Assembly (NCBI RefSeq): GCF_000368965.1
Contig: NZ_KB849778.1
Span: 424,001 to 488,000, forward strand
Origin: Acinetobacter calcoaceticus DSM 30006 = CIP 81.8
GTDB lineage: Bacteria; Pseudomonadota; Gammaproteobacteria; Pseudomonadales; Moraxellaceae
DNA length: 64,000 bases
Direction: 5' to 3'
Shown: one piece after another, positions 1 to 8,175 of the stretch
Numbering within the stretch: position 1 is the first letter of the stretch
How the letters are laid out: each line of letters begins with the position of its first letter
Translations under genes and position numbers: made by a program
The notes under the pieces: model-generated
What the model was told of the DNA's origin: nothing
Databases searched by the model: none
The model's input: only the letters and a program-made list of their open reading frames with translations

Positions 1-1106
1 GAAAGCGCTGCCCAACGGAATGGACCAATACCACGGCAGAACAATGGACGGATATATGCAGGAACGAAGCCAGGGAAATCAAAAGCGTTTGCTACGCCTT
101 CTTCTTTCGCCATTTGACGAATGTTATTACCATAGTCAAATGTTGGAACACCCATTTTTTGGAAATCGAGCATCGCTTGTACATGCTTCGCCATCGACTG
201 TTTTGCAGCTTTTACAACAGTTTCTGGTTCTGTTTTCGCACGTTCACGGTATTCATCCCAAGTCCAACCTACTGGTAAGTAACCATTCAGTGGATCATGT
301 GCACTTGTTTGGTCTGTCACCATGTCTGGACGTACACCACGGCGCACAAGCTCAGGTAAAATCTCTGCAGCGTTGCCATGAAGTGCAATTGAAATAACCT
401 TGCCTTCTTTCGTGTAACGGTCGATACGCGCTAAAGCATCATCTAAATCAGTTGCTTGTTCGTCTACATAACGCGTACGTAAACGAAAATCGATACTTGC
501 TTGTTGGCATTCAATGTTTAAAGAGCAAGCGCCTGCAAGCGTTGCAGCTAAAGGCTGAGCGCCACCCATACCACCTAAACCGGCAGTTAGTACCCAACGA
601 CCGTTTAAATCACCATTGTAATGCTGACGACCAGCTTCAACGAAAGTTTCGTAAGTGCCTTGCACAATGCCTTGGCTCCCAATGTAGATCCATGAACCCG
701 CTGTCATTTGACCGTACATTGCGAGTGCTTTTGCATCTAACTCGTTAAAGTGTTCCCAGTTTGCCCAGTGCGGCACAAGGTTTGAGTTTGCAATTAAAAC
801 GCGTGGTGCATCTTTATGAGTTTTAAATACACCTACTGGTTTGCCTGATTGAACTAATAGAGTTTCATCAGTTTCAAGATTTTTTAAAGTATCTACAATT
901 TTGTCGAAACATTCCCAGTTTCGTGCTGCACGGCCAATACCACCGTATACAACCAACTCTTTCGGGTTTTCTGCAACGTCCGGATCAAGGTTATTCATCA
1001 ACATACGTAATGGCGCTTCAGTTAACCAACTTTTAACTGTCAATTCAGTGCCGCGTGGCGCACGAATTTCTACATCACGAAATTTTGTTGTCGTTGTTGT
1101 TGTCAC
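1..1106 (-). CDS. hutU: Urocanate hydratase (partial, runs off left edge)
   Basis: HutU converts urocanate to imidazolonepropionate with tightly bound NAD, the second step of histidine breakdown in the cytoplasm. The minus strand reads open from a GTG at 1106 to base 1, giving about 368 N-terminal residues of a family usually near 555. Recognisable stretches include [12 protein letters not shown] near the N-terminus and the glycine-rich [16 protein letters not shown] region that is conserved around the NAD site. The GTG is preceded by GGAAGGAG at seven bases, which fixes the start; the protein opens [12 protein letters not shown]. The catalytic C-terminal part lies outside the window. HutD and hutC lie upstream on the same strand, separated by a terminator, so hutU probably has its own promoter in 1107-1290. 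Confidence 0.95.
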   Translation of the reverse strand, partial: MTTTTTTKFRDVEIRAPRGTELTVKSWLTEAPLRMLMNNLDPDVAENPKELVVYGGIGRAARNWECFDKIVDTLKNLETDETLLVQSGKPVGVFKTHKDAPRVLIANSNLVPHWANWEHFNELDAKALAMYGQMTAGSWIYIGSQGIVQGTYETFVEAGRQHYNGDLNGRWVLTAGLGGMGGAQPLAATLAGACSLNIECQQASIDFRLRTRYVDEQATDLDDALARIDRYTKEGKVISIALHGNAAEILPELVRRGVRPDMVTDQTSAHDPLNGYLPVGWTWDEYRERAKTEPETVVKAAKQSMAKHVQAMLDFQKMGVPTFDYGNNIRQMAKEEGVANAFDFPGFVPAYIRPLFCRGIGPFRWAAL

Positions 1107-1180
1107 AGGCGGACTCCTTCCTTTGAGCTTACATCAGCAGAACATCACTTGTTTCCGCATTTGTATAGTAATGTATTAAC

Positions 1181-1192
1181 TTGTATATACAT
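1181..1192. promoter_or_regulatory. Candidate HutC operator upstream of hutU
   Basis: TTGTATATACAT lies 75 bases upstream of the hutU start. Its exact reverse complement occurs at 2732-2743 upstream of hutC. TGTATATACA-type palindromes are the kind of site bound by HutC in pseudomonads. The assignment is inferred from the match and from position. Confidence 0.6.
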
Positions 1193-1297
1193 CCATATAC
1201 TACACAAATATTTTAAAACGTGAAGAGGGTTTCAAATATTTTTTAAAAAAACTAAATAAGCATATGAATTAAAATAATTTATTTTTACAAGCCGCAT

Positions 1298-1335
1298 AAA
1301 AAAAGCACATATCCTTTCACTAGACATGTGCTTTT
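1298..1335 (-). terminator. Rho-independent terminator after hutD
   Basis: A perfect 10-bp stem pairs AAAAGCACAT (1301-1310) with ATGTGCTTTT (1326-1335). Read on the minus strand it is followed by a T run, and it sits 20 bases past the hutD stop. It should end the hutC-hutD transcript before hutU. Confidence 0.8.
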
Positions 1336-1355
1336 AAAAAATAACTTATTTAGTT

Positions 1356-1931
1356 TTAACGTTGAATTAACTCAATAACATAACAATTTTTTGACCAATT
1401 CTGAGGGAAATGGACTGATGTAATCGCAGTGGTTTTCTCAATTTTTAAAGTCTCATTAGCAGTGAGTACAAAGGTTTTATCCTCAATCGCTACTTCAGTG
1501 CCAGAACCACTATTAAAAATGAAAATCAGGTCTGCCGAGCTTAAAAAAGTCTGTGCTTCTGTACCGTCTACTCTCTGAAAGCGGGCATGAAATTTTGCAG
1601 GATCATAAATTAAATTTAGATCTCGAATTGCACCGTCAACCAGTTCACTATGCACCTGACTTTCACCATGAAAAGCAAAAATATCACCTAGCTTTAACGA
1701 CCTAGCAGGCAGATCATCGACATGTAACTCAATACCTTTCCCATCAAGTACAGTAATAATTCGCTGCTTATTTGGGAACAAGGAAAATGGTCCAGAAGTT
1801 GTCACATCTGCCATCGAAATTCGCCAATCAAACTCGATTTCACCTAGGCTTCGCGCAATTTCCAAAGTATAGCCTGCACCATTTTTCCAAAGCATTTTTG
1901 TATATTGGTCTGCCTTGAGTACTTCAATCAT
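1356..1931 (-). CDS. hutD: HutD family cupin protein
   Basis: This 191-residue protein belongs to the HutD family, a cupin-fold protein found in proteobacterial hut operons. In Pseudomonas it is thought to limit hut expression, probably by binding a pathway intermediate; it is not a catabolic enzyme. The N-terminus has the family's YTKMLWKNGAGYTLEIA and FDWRISMADV blocks (roughly residues 10-45). The start ATG overlaps the hutC stop by four bases, so the two are translationally coupled. No signal peptide or membrane segment is seen, and the length is normal for the family. Confidence 0.9.
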   Translation of the reverse strand: MIEVLKADQYTKMLWKNGAGYTLEIARSLGEIEFDWRISMADVTTSGPFSLFPNKQRIITVLDGKGIELHVDDLPARSLKLGDIFAFHGESQVHSELVDGAIRDLNLIYDPAKFHARFQRVDGTEAQTFLSSADLIFIFNSGSGTEVAIEDKTFVLTANETLKIEKTTAITSVHFPQNWSKNCYVIELIQR

Positions 1932-2680
1932 TGCGTAAATTTGCCTTCGAGATAATAACGACTGCCAGGATAAGTCAGACGGGCACTAGAAATGAGTTGC
2001 TTATTGGACCATGTACGACGGCGAATGAGTAAACATGGTTCAGTTTTAGTGATTTTTAGCCACTTACACTCTTGCGGAGATGCTAAAACGGCTTCAACAA
2101 TATGCTCACCTTCTGTCACAGGTGCTTTTGCCATTAAGTATGCATTTGGAGTAATGGTTTTAAAATCTTGTTGTAGATAATCTGGAATGAGTGCTGCATC
2201 AACCAAACGATCTTCGACTTGAACGGGCACATCATTTTCATAATGCACAATAATTGAATGAAACAGCTTTTGCCCTTCACGAGTCTGCATTAATACACTT
2301 TGCTCTGCATTTGCATAAATTTGTTCTAAAATTAAAACTTCAGCATGGTGTTTATGGTTACGGGCGATAATCTCTTCGGCAATATTATTAATTTGAAAAA
2401 GTGCGGTTCGGCCTTGCCCTTCAGCAACAAAAGAACCAACACCCTGTATACGTACCAATAAACCCTCAGTCGTTAACTCTCGTAGCGCACGATTGACTGT
2501 CATGCAACTGCAACCAAGTTGATTGACCAACTCGCTTTCAGAAGGAATTTTTTTATTTACAGCCCAAGACCCTTCATAAATCTTTTGTGAAATCAGCTGT
2601 TTGACGCGTTGATATAAAGGAACTGGACTATCAGCTTCAATCGAAAGCTCAGCATGTTCTTGTTTTGATGTTCTGGGCAT
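1928..2680 (-). CDS. hutC: Histidine utilisation repressor, GntR family
   Basis: This 250-residue regulator has an N-terminal GntR winged helix (about residues 18-85, with SESELVNQLGCS and TVNRALRELTTEGLLVR) followed by a UTRA ligand-binding domain. HutC represses hut genes and is released by urocanate; that is family knowledge. It is the first gene of a hutC-hutD unit, with a four-base overlap into hutD. Upstream, 2732-2743 carries the same motif, inverted, as the hutU promoter region, which suggests autoregulation. The start at 2680 leaves a normal-length N-terminus ahead of the DNA-binding domain. Confidence 0.93.
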   Translation of the reverse strand: MPRTSKQEHAELSIEADSPVPLYQRVKQLISQKIYEGSWAVNKKIPSESELVNQLGCSCMTVNRALRELTTEGLLVRIQGVGSFVAEGQGRTALFQINNIAEEIIARNHKHHAEVLILEQIYANAEQSVLMQTREGQKLFHSIIVHYENDVPVQVEDRLVDAALIPDYLQQDFKTITPNAYLMAKAPVTEGEHIVEAVLASPQECKWLKITKTEPCLLIRRRTWSNKQLISSARLTYPGSRYYLEGKFTQ

Positions 2681-3033
2681 AACAAATACTCAAAAAGGCA
2701 GCAGGCAAAATCATATTTTAGTTGACATGCTATGTATATACAACCACATACAATATGTTAATTTATGAATTAAATAGATCTTAAAAAGTTTAAAAAATAA
2801 ACATAGTTCAACAAGAGCTAATTTAAAGTTTTATGTAGATAAATTCAAATATATAAAGGTTTTATCAATATTTATTTAATAATTATTTCTGCTATGCCTT
2901 TGCTCCATTCAAAGATGAAAAAAGTATGATCCTTTTAGATTTACGAAATGATGCTTAAAAATTTTATTTAAAATAACTGATCGATAGTATTCTTCTGCCA
3001 CACAGTATATTAATAAAACTGGAAGCACATCGA
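2681..3033. other. Intergenic region between hutC and the acyltransferase gene
   Basis: This is 353 AT-rich bases between divergent genes. It contains the candidate HutC operator near hutC. The remainder has no open frame with a ribosome binding site, no tRNA and no strong hairpin that I can see. Confidence 0.6.
2732..2743. promoter_or_regulatory. Candidate HutC operator upstream of hutC
   Basis: ATGTATATACAA here is the exact reverse complement of the site at 1181-1192. It lies 52 bases upstream of the hutC start, a position suited to autorepression. The assignment is inferred from the shared sequence. Confidence 0.6.
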
Positions 3034-4146
3034 ATGCGTAATTATAAAATAGATATTCTTCGAGGAATCTCTATCCTTTTGGTTCTTTTACATCACTTTA
3101 ATATTCCCTATAAACTTAAAGATACATGGTTAGGTTTTAATTTTTTAGGTGAAGCATTTAGTACCTTAATCGCAAGAAACGGAAATTATGGCGTGACCAT
3201 GTTTTTTGTGATTTCGGGTTTCTTAATCACCCATCACACTTTAAAAAGAGACAAACAATTCTCCGCAATTAACCTCAAACATTTTTATATCCGACGAGCA
3301 GCCCGCATTTTACCGTGTCTGGTTTTACTCATTCTAGGTGTAAGTTTACTTGGGTCATTTGACTTAAAACCCTTTGTAAACCAAGCACCGAATGGCATTG
3401 AGGTCTCATACCCCTTAACCATATTTGCAGCTTTAACCTTCTGGATGAATATCCTGATTATCAAATTTGGTTGGGTAAACTACGCTTTGGGCGTGTTGTG
3501 GTCACTCTCTGTAGAAGAAGTTTTCTACTTTGTATTTCCATTATTGTGCTTACTCACGCGTAGTAATAAGGTATTTATTGCCGTGCTTATTGGAGTAATT
3601 TTATATGGGCCTTATTTTAGATCTCTACATTTTGGAGAAGAAAGCGGTGCCTATTTATATCATTATTTTTCGAGTTTTGACGGCATAGCCATTGGTTGTT
3701 TAACTGCGATATTTTCTCATACATATCAACCCAATTGGACTTATAAAAAACCTCTTTCGTGGTTAATTATTTTGAGTATGACAGCCCTTTATTTATATGC
3801 TCCTATTAAAGAAGTCAGTACATGGGGTATTAGCTTATTTGCTTTTGCTACTGGTTTGTTGATTTTGTGTTTTCAACATCCTTCCGGAACGCAAGCGCAT
3901 AGTTTATTTGCCAAAGTTATGGTCTGGTTGGGGCAAAGAAGTTATGAAACTTATTTGTTTCATCTAGTTGTGCTGGGTCTTATGAAAGTTGCTTTTATTC
4001 CGGCTCAAACCGACTCTAGCATCAAAATTATGCTTTTAATTGGCTATCTGATTCTAACTTTCATCATTAGCGCAGCAATTGAAAAATATTATTCCACCCC
4101 GCTTAACAGCTACATTCGAAAGGTTTTCATTAAAGACAAATCATAA
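3034..4146 (+). CDS. Acyltransferase family 3 membrane protein
   Basis: This 370-residue protein is an integral-membrane acyltransferase of the OafA/YrhL type, which usually O-acetylates or acylates cell-surface sugars. The N-terminus has the family pattern DILRGISILLVLLHHF with the conserved Arg and paired His (about residues 7-22), followed by FFVISGFLIT and an RAARILP block. About ten hydrophobic segments follow. No C-terminal SGNH domain is present. It stands alone between hutC and zigA with no surface-polysaccharide genes nearby, so its substrate cannot be inferred. GGAAG upstream of the ATG is a modest ribosome binding site. It shares a bidirectional terminator with zigA. Confidence 0.85.
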   Translation: MRNYKIDILRGISILLVLLHHFNIPYKLKDTWLGFNFLGEAFSTLIARNGNYGVTMFFVISGFLITHHTLKRDKQFSAINLKHFYIRRAARILPCLVLLILGVSLLGSFDLKPFVNQAPNGIEVSYPLTIFAALTFWMNILIIKFGWVNYALGVLWSLSVEEVFYFVFPLLCLLTRSNKVFIAVLIGVILYGPYFRSLHFGEESGAYLYHYFSSFDGIAIGCLTAIFSHTYQPNWTYKKPLSWLIILSMTALYLYAPIKEVSTWGISLFAFATGLLILCFQHPSGTQAHSLFAKVMVWLGQRSYETYLFHLVVLGLMKVAFIPAQTDSSIKIMLLIGYLILTFIISAAIEKYYSTPLNSYIRKVFIKDKS

Positions 4147-4177
4147 AAATAAGCCCCTTTAAAATAGGGGCTTATTT
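4147..4177. terminator. Bidirectional terminator between acyltransferase and zigA
   Basis: AAATAAGCCCCT (4147-4158) and AGGGGCTTATTT (4166-4177) form a perfect 12-bp stem with a 7-base loop between two convergent genes. A/T-rich flanks on each side allow termination in both directions. Confidence 0.9.
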
Positions 4178-4179
4178 AA

Positions 4180-5409
4180 TTAAGCGATCAACATAGTTTC
4201 ATCTTCTTGCTTAAAAGGATTCGACCAGCTCTGCCAAACTTGTGGACCTAAAGCCATTTCTTCATCACTTAATAAACAATGGTCTAATCTTTCTATCAAA
4301 GCTTGCTCATCCATTTGCATACCAATGAGAACCAGCTCCTGACGTGCATCACCTGTTTGAGCGTCCCAAACCTTTTTAATTTGTTCGATGCTGTCTAAAT
4401 CACTCGGCCAGTCTTCTTCTGCAACGGCGGCCCACCAATAACCTGCTAAGCCGTGTCGAGCCATTGCGCCCGCTTGCGACCATGAATAAGCCAATGTCGG
4501 TTCGGCAGCCAACCAGAAAAAGCCTTTGGAACGGACGACTCCCGGCCATTCAGCCTGTACTAAATCATAAAAACGCTCTGGATGAAAAGGTCGACGCGCA
4601 CGGTAAACAAAGCTACTGATTCCATACTCTTCGGTCTCTGGCGTATGCTCACCACGCAATTCTTTTAACCACCCCGGCGCTTGTGCAGCTTCATCAAAAT
4701 CGAATAATTGTGTATTTAAAATTTTATCTAAAGCAATCTTTCCAAATTGAGCAATTTCAATTCGGGCACGCGGGTTTAGAGTTTTTAAAATTGCGATGAG
4801 TTGCTCTTGCTGAGCTTGATCAATCAAATCAATTTTATTCAGCACAATCACATCACAAAACTCAATCTGATCGATAAGAAGATCAACCACAGTTCGTTCA
4901 TCTTGTTCGCCTAGCGACTCTCCACGTTGCTGCAGTGAATCGACTGAACCGTAATCTTTAAGAAAGTTAAAAGCATCGACCACCGTGACCATAGTATCGA
5001 GTCGAGCAAACTCATTTAAAGAATTTCCATTTTCGTCTTCAAAAGTAAAGGTTTCTGCAACAGGCAATGGTTCTGAAATGCCTGTTGACTCAATCACCAA
5101 TTGGTCAAAACGGCCTTCGTCGGCTAAACGTCTCACCTCAACCAATAAATCTTCTCGTAGCGTACAGCAGATACAGCCATTACTCATTTCAACCAGCTTT
5201 TCATCTGTTCTTGAAAGCTCCGCCCCACCTTCGCGTACTAATGCCGCATCAATATTGACTTCAGACATATCATTCACAATCACGGCAATACGGCGACCTT
5301 CGCGATTATTTAAAATATGGTTAAGTAACGTGGTCTTTCCTGCACCCAAAAAGCCAGATAAAACAGTGACAGGAAGTTTGGCAAATGAGTTGGCGATTGC
5401 AGTTCGCAT
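4180..5409 (-). CDS. zigA: Zur-regulated zinc metallochaperone, G3E GTPase (COG0523)
   Basis: This 409-residue protein has the GTPase Walker A GFLGAGKT (residues 19-26), the zinc-binding C-I-C-C motif (C79, C81, C82) typical of COG0523 metallochaperones, and the G4 motif NKID. The C-terminal CobW domain follows, starting around residue 270. In A. baumannii ZigA is induced by zinc starvation and is reported to support the zinc-dependent histidine utilisation pathway, which fits its place next to hut. A Zur box (5501-5517) lies 92 bases upstream. The neighbouring zrlA is also Zur-type regulated but has its own box. The protein is full length. Confidence 0.92.
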   Translation of the reverse strand: MRTAIANSFAKLPVTVLSGFLGAGKTTLLNHILNNREGRRIAVIVNDMSEVNIDAALVREGGAELSRTDEKLVEMSNGCICCTLREDLLVEVRRLADEGRFDQLVIESTGISEPLPVAETFTFEDENGNSLNEFARLDTMVTVVDAFNFLKDYGSVDSLQQRGESLGEQDERTVVDLLIDQIEFCDVIVLNKIDLIDQAQQEQLIAILKTLNPRARIEIAQFGKIALDKILNTQLFDFDEAAQAPGWLKELRGEHTPETEEYGISSFVYRARRPFHPERFYDLVQAEWPGVVRSKGFFWLAAEPTLAYSWSQAGAMARHGLAGYWWAAVAEEDWPSDLDSIEQIKKVWDAQTGDARQELVLIGMQMDEQALIERLDHCLLSDEEMALGPQVWQSWSNPFKQEDETMLIA

Positions 5410-5500
5410 GGCTTGTTCTCTTTGAATAATATTTAAAACTAATCATGACTAACCATTAAATATGATCAGATGGCAGGTGTTTCTACTCTAAACCACATTA

Positions 5501-5517
5501 ATGTTATGTTATAACAT
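5501..5517. promoter_or_regulatory. Zur box upstream of zigA
   Basis: ATGTTATGTTATAACAT matches the Acinetobacter Zur consensus ATGTTATANTATAACAT (recalled from the literature) at all but one defined position. It is a near-palindrome placed 92 bases before the zigA start. Confidence 0.8.
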
Positions 5518-5585
5518 AACTATTGATCAAGTTTTTATTCCAGTTTTATTTAAGCCAATTCACTTAGTCTTTGAAAAATTTGCTT

Positions 5586-6272
5586 TTAAAAACCCTGACA
5601 CATTGACGTTTTATAGTGGTGATCAGGCCCCCAAGCTCTAAAACCTTGGCTATCAATATGAATTTGTCCCGAGGCATACACCCCCAATCCCATCTTGAGT
5701 GCTTACCCTTTGGTTGCCCAGAACTGACAAATTTTGGTTTTGCTTTGTTGAATATTGAACTGGTCTAAGTCACTCGGCTGTTCTGGCCCAATTCGAAAAT
5801 CCAGCGCTGCATTAAAGACATGTCGAGAAGCATCCGCACCACCAGCACAGCGGTTTAGAGATAAAGCTCGATAAACCGATGTCACTTCAAAATCGTTTAT
5901 TACCCCATCGTCAACCAATGCTTTTAAGATGCTGAGTGTCGGAACGATATTGGGCCAAATCTCGCGTGGAGGCACTGCATAGGGTTCTACTCCACATTTT
6001 TGCCAATCTCGGGCTGAACGTAATAATTCATGGTCTGGAATTAAAGTAGCAAGGCCATTTTTTTGCAGGAATTGCTTGTAAGCCTGTACAGACTGTCCGT
6101 GATCAGCGGATGCTAACCATGCAATATAATCCTGAGGTTGTGGCTTTATTTTGCTGACTATCTTTGAAGGTTGAGGCAACTTGGACTGCGGTTGCAAAGG
6201 AATCGTTGGCTTGGGTGTCTGGGTACTACACGCTGTGAGAGATAATAAAAGTAAACCTAAATAACGCTTCAT
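5586..6272 (-). pseudogene. zrlA: Zinc-regulated M15-type peptidase lipoprotein, interrupted by an in-frame stop
   Basis: The gene opens with a lipoprotein signal (MKRYLGLLLLSLTAC, cleavage before Cys15) and a peptidase M15 domain with SVYRALSLNRC and SRHVFNAALDF, which hold the first His and the Asp zinc ligands. The frame stops at a TAA (5703-5705) after 189 residues. The same frame continues for 38 codons to a second stop at 5586-5588 and encodes ALKMGLGVYASGQIHIDSQG, then FRAWGPDHHYKTSMCQGF. HID is the family's last zinc-ligand motif, so a single nonsense change appears to remove it. ZrlA in A. baumannii is a Zur-regulated peptidase needed for envelope integrity during zinc limitation. 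A Zur box lies at 6329-6345. The 189-residue product would be exported but probably inactive. Confidence 0.8.
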
Positions 6273-6328
6273 AAATATGCTCTATCTTCACCAATAATAG
6301 GAAAGATGCTCATCATTAAATTCAAGAA

Positions 6329-6345
6329 ATGTTATATTATAACAA
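6329..6345. promoter_or_regulatory. Zur box upstream of zrlA
   Basis: ATGTTATATTATAACAA matches the Zur consensus ATGTTATANTATAACAT except for the last base. It lies 57 bases upstream of the zrlA start. With the zigA box it marks two separately controlled zinc-starvation genes. Confidence 0.8.
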
Positions 6346-6387
6346 TAATAAAATCTTTTACTTTCTGTTGCTAAATTTTAAAAATAA

Positions 6388-6414
6388 AAAAGGACGTATG
6401 AGATACGTCCTTTT
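6388..6414. terminator. Rho-independent terminator after aroP
   Basis: AAAAGGACGTAT (6388-6399) pairs with ATACGTCCTTTT (6403-6414) around a 3-base loop. The minus-strand reading ends in a long T run, and the hairpin is 16 bases past the aroP stop. Confidence 0.85.
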
Positions 6415-6429
6415 ATGGTTGAATCAATC

Positions 6430-7818
6430 TTACAAATCAGCTTCAAGTGCGGGCACAGGTTGCTCTGCTTTCAGCTTACGACGTTTAAATTGATAAGCCA
6501 CCATTAAACATAGAATCCATCCAGGAATCATCATGACTGCAATACGCATGTCTGGTGTTAAAGACATTACAACTAAAATGCCCAACATAAACACGATGCA
6601 AAGATAGTTGCTAAATGGATACATAAAGCTTGGGAACTTTGTAGTTTGACCTTGGCTTTGCGTGTATTTACGGAATTTTAAATGTGTCCATGAAATCACA
6701 ACCCAGTTAATCACAATGGCTGCTACAACCAACATCATGAGCAAACCAAATGCTTTTTCAGGGAAAATGTAATTTAACAGCACACATAAAATAGTCACCG
6801 CAGCAGAAAGAATCACTGCATTGGTTGGAATACCGCGTTTATTAATATGTGCAAATGCTTTTGGTGCATTACCTTGTTGTGCAAGGCCCAATAGCATACG
6901 GCTACTGCAATAACTCGTCCCGTTATAAACTGAAACCGCAGCAGTCAAAATCACAAAGTTCAGCAACGTTGCAATGCCTTGGCTATCTAAAGAAGCAAAG
7001 ACCATCACAAATGGACTACCGCCTTCAGCCATCTGGTTCCACGGGAATAGCGAGAATAAAATAAAAAGTGTCGCAATATAGAAAATCAAAATACGGTAGA
7101 TAATTTGATTCACGGCTTTAGGTAAGGTTTTATCCGGATCACGTGCTTCCGCCGCAGTAATACCAAAAAGTTCGATACCACCAAAAGCAAAAATAATGAC
7201 CGCCATTGCCATCACTAAGCCTTCAACGCCAAATGGGAAAAAGCCACCGAGTGCCCAAAGGTTGCTGATGCTGGCTTGCGGACCGGCTGTACCAGTTGCT
7301 AGTAAATATGAACCAAAACCAATCATTGCCAGAATTGCCAAGATTTTGACAATAGAAAACCAGAATTCCATTTCGCCAAAAAACTTAACATGCAGCAAAT
7401 TAATGCCGTTGATTAAGACAAAGAAGGTTAAAGCAGATGCCCACGTTGGAATTTGCGGCCACCAATATTGAATATAAAGACCAATCGCACTCAATTCTGC
7501 CATACAGACGAGGACATTCAGTACCCAGTAATTCCATCCAGACATGAACCCAGCAAATGGCCCCCAGTATTTGTAGGCAAAATGACTAAAAGACCCACTT
7601 ACTGGCTCTTCAACCACCATCTCACCAAGCTGACGCATCATTAAAAAAGCAATAAATCCTGCAATTGCATAGCCAAGGATGACCGATGGACCTGCTAATT
7701 TAATCGATTGTGATATACCAAGAAAAAGCCCTGTGCCAATCGCCCCACCCAATGCAATAAGTTGGATGTGCCGATTACTCAAACCGTGTTTCAGGTTTCC
7801 TTGCTCTTGTGCTGACAT
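6430..7818 (-). CDS. aroP: Aromatic amino acid permease (AAT family)
   Basis: This 462-residue inner-membrane transporter has the amino acid/proton symporter layout with about 12 hydrophobic helices. It resembles E. coli AroP through most of its length, for example NRHIQLIALGGAIGTGLFLG at the start, GEMVVEEPVSGSFSHFAYKY, and SRMLLGLAQQGNAPKA. Its neighbours degrade tyrosine, so uptake of tyrosine and phenylalanine is the likely role. It is transcribed divergently from fahA; the shared 357-base region (7819-8175) carries operator-like motifs at 7858-7878 and 7989-8008. The substrate range is inferred from resemblance and context. PheP- or ProY-like specificity is the alternative. Confidence 0.85.
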   Translation of the reverse strand: MSAQEQGNLKHGLSNRHIQLIALGGAIGTGLFLGISQSIKLAGPSVILGYAIAGFIAFLMMRQLGEMVVEEPVSGSFSHFAYKYWGPFAGFMSGWNYWVLNVLVCMAELSAIGLYIQYWWPQIPTWASALTFFVLINGINLLHVKFFGEMEFWFSIVKILAILAMIGFGSYLLATGTAGPQASISNLWALGGFFPFGVEGLVMAMAVIIFAFGGIELFGITAAEARDPDKTLPKAVNQIIYRILIFYIATLFILFSLFPWNQMAEGGSPFVMVFASLDSQGIATLLNFVILTAAVSVYNGTSYCSSRMLLGLAQQGNAPKAFAHINKRGIPTNAVILSAAVTILCVLLNYIFPEKAFGLLMMLVVAAIVINWVVISWTHLKFRKYTQSQGQTTKFPSFMYPFSNYLCIVFMLGILVVMSLTPDMRIAVMMIPGWILCLMVAYQFKRRKLKAEQPVPALEADL

Positions 7819-7857
7819 ATGATTATTCTCATCCTTGTCACGTAATTTTTTTCCAAT

Positions 7858-7878
7858 AAATTACGTATATCATAAATT
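7858..7878 (-). promoter_or_regulatory. Diverged IclR-type operator candidate upstream of aroP
   Basis: Read on the minus strand this stretch contains TATG, a variable core and CGTAATTT, matching 13 of 17 bases of the better-conserved motif at 7989-8008. It lies 40 bases before the aroP start. The match is weaker than at fahA and hpd. Confidence 0.35.
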
Positions 7879-7988
7879 AATCAAACTTTCATAGAGATTC
7901 ATGAAAAAATAATTGCGTGACTTTTCTCATGACCGCGAATGAAAACAGAAAATACAAGAAATGACAATTATTATGAAATGTGTAATTA

Positions 7989-8025
7989 AATTATGTATTG
8001 CGTAATTTGATGAATTCAGTATTAT
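7989..8025 (+). promoter_or_regulatory. Putative fahA promoter with overlapping operator
   Basis: AATTATGTATTGCGTAATTT (7989-8008) recurs with two or three mismatches upstream of hpd in both orientations. A possible -35 box TTGCGT (7998-8003) lies inside it, with TATTAT (8020-8025) as -10 at 16-base spacing. The likely regulator is the IclR protein encoded at 10961-11740. The promoter call is inference. Confidence 0.5.
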
Positions 8026-8050
8026 AGAGACATGAAGCAATTGGTTGTGC

Positions 8051-8139
8051 TCGGTCTATATCAAACTCATAAGACAAAAGATGCTCTCAGCAAAGGTTAA
8101 AAACTTATCGAGTAGCTCAGTCCTAGACCGAATTTTTAT
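8051..8139 (+). promoter_or_regulatory. Structured leader upstream of fahA, terminator-like
   Basis: TCGGTCTA (8051-8058) is complementary to TAGACCGA (8124-8131), which runs directly into ATTTTTATTT. ATAAG and CTTAT inside the loop could form an inner stem. The element lies between the putative promoter and the fahA start, so it could act as an attenuator. The long loop makes this uncertain. Confidence 0.35.
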
Positions 8140-8175
8140 TTGTATATGACCCGAGATAAAGACAAGGACGCGAAA

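Noticed and set aside
20..1179. Plus-strand open frames (20-397, 452-748, 901-1179)
   Set aside because: They lie antisense to the clearly conserved hutU frame and their translations resemble no protein.
8140..8175. TTG start that extends fahA by 12 residues
   Set aside because: ATG 8176 has AAGGACG at a good distance; the TTG has none and the extra residues are highly charged and not family-like.
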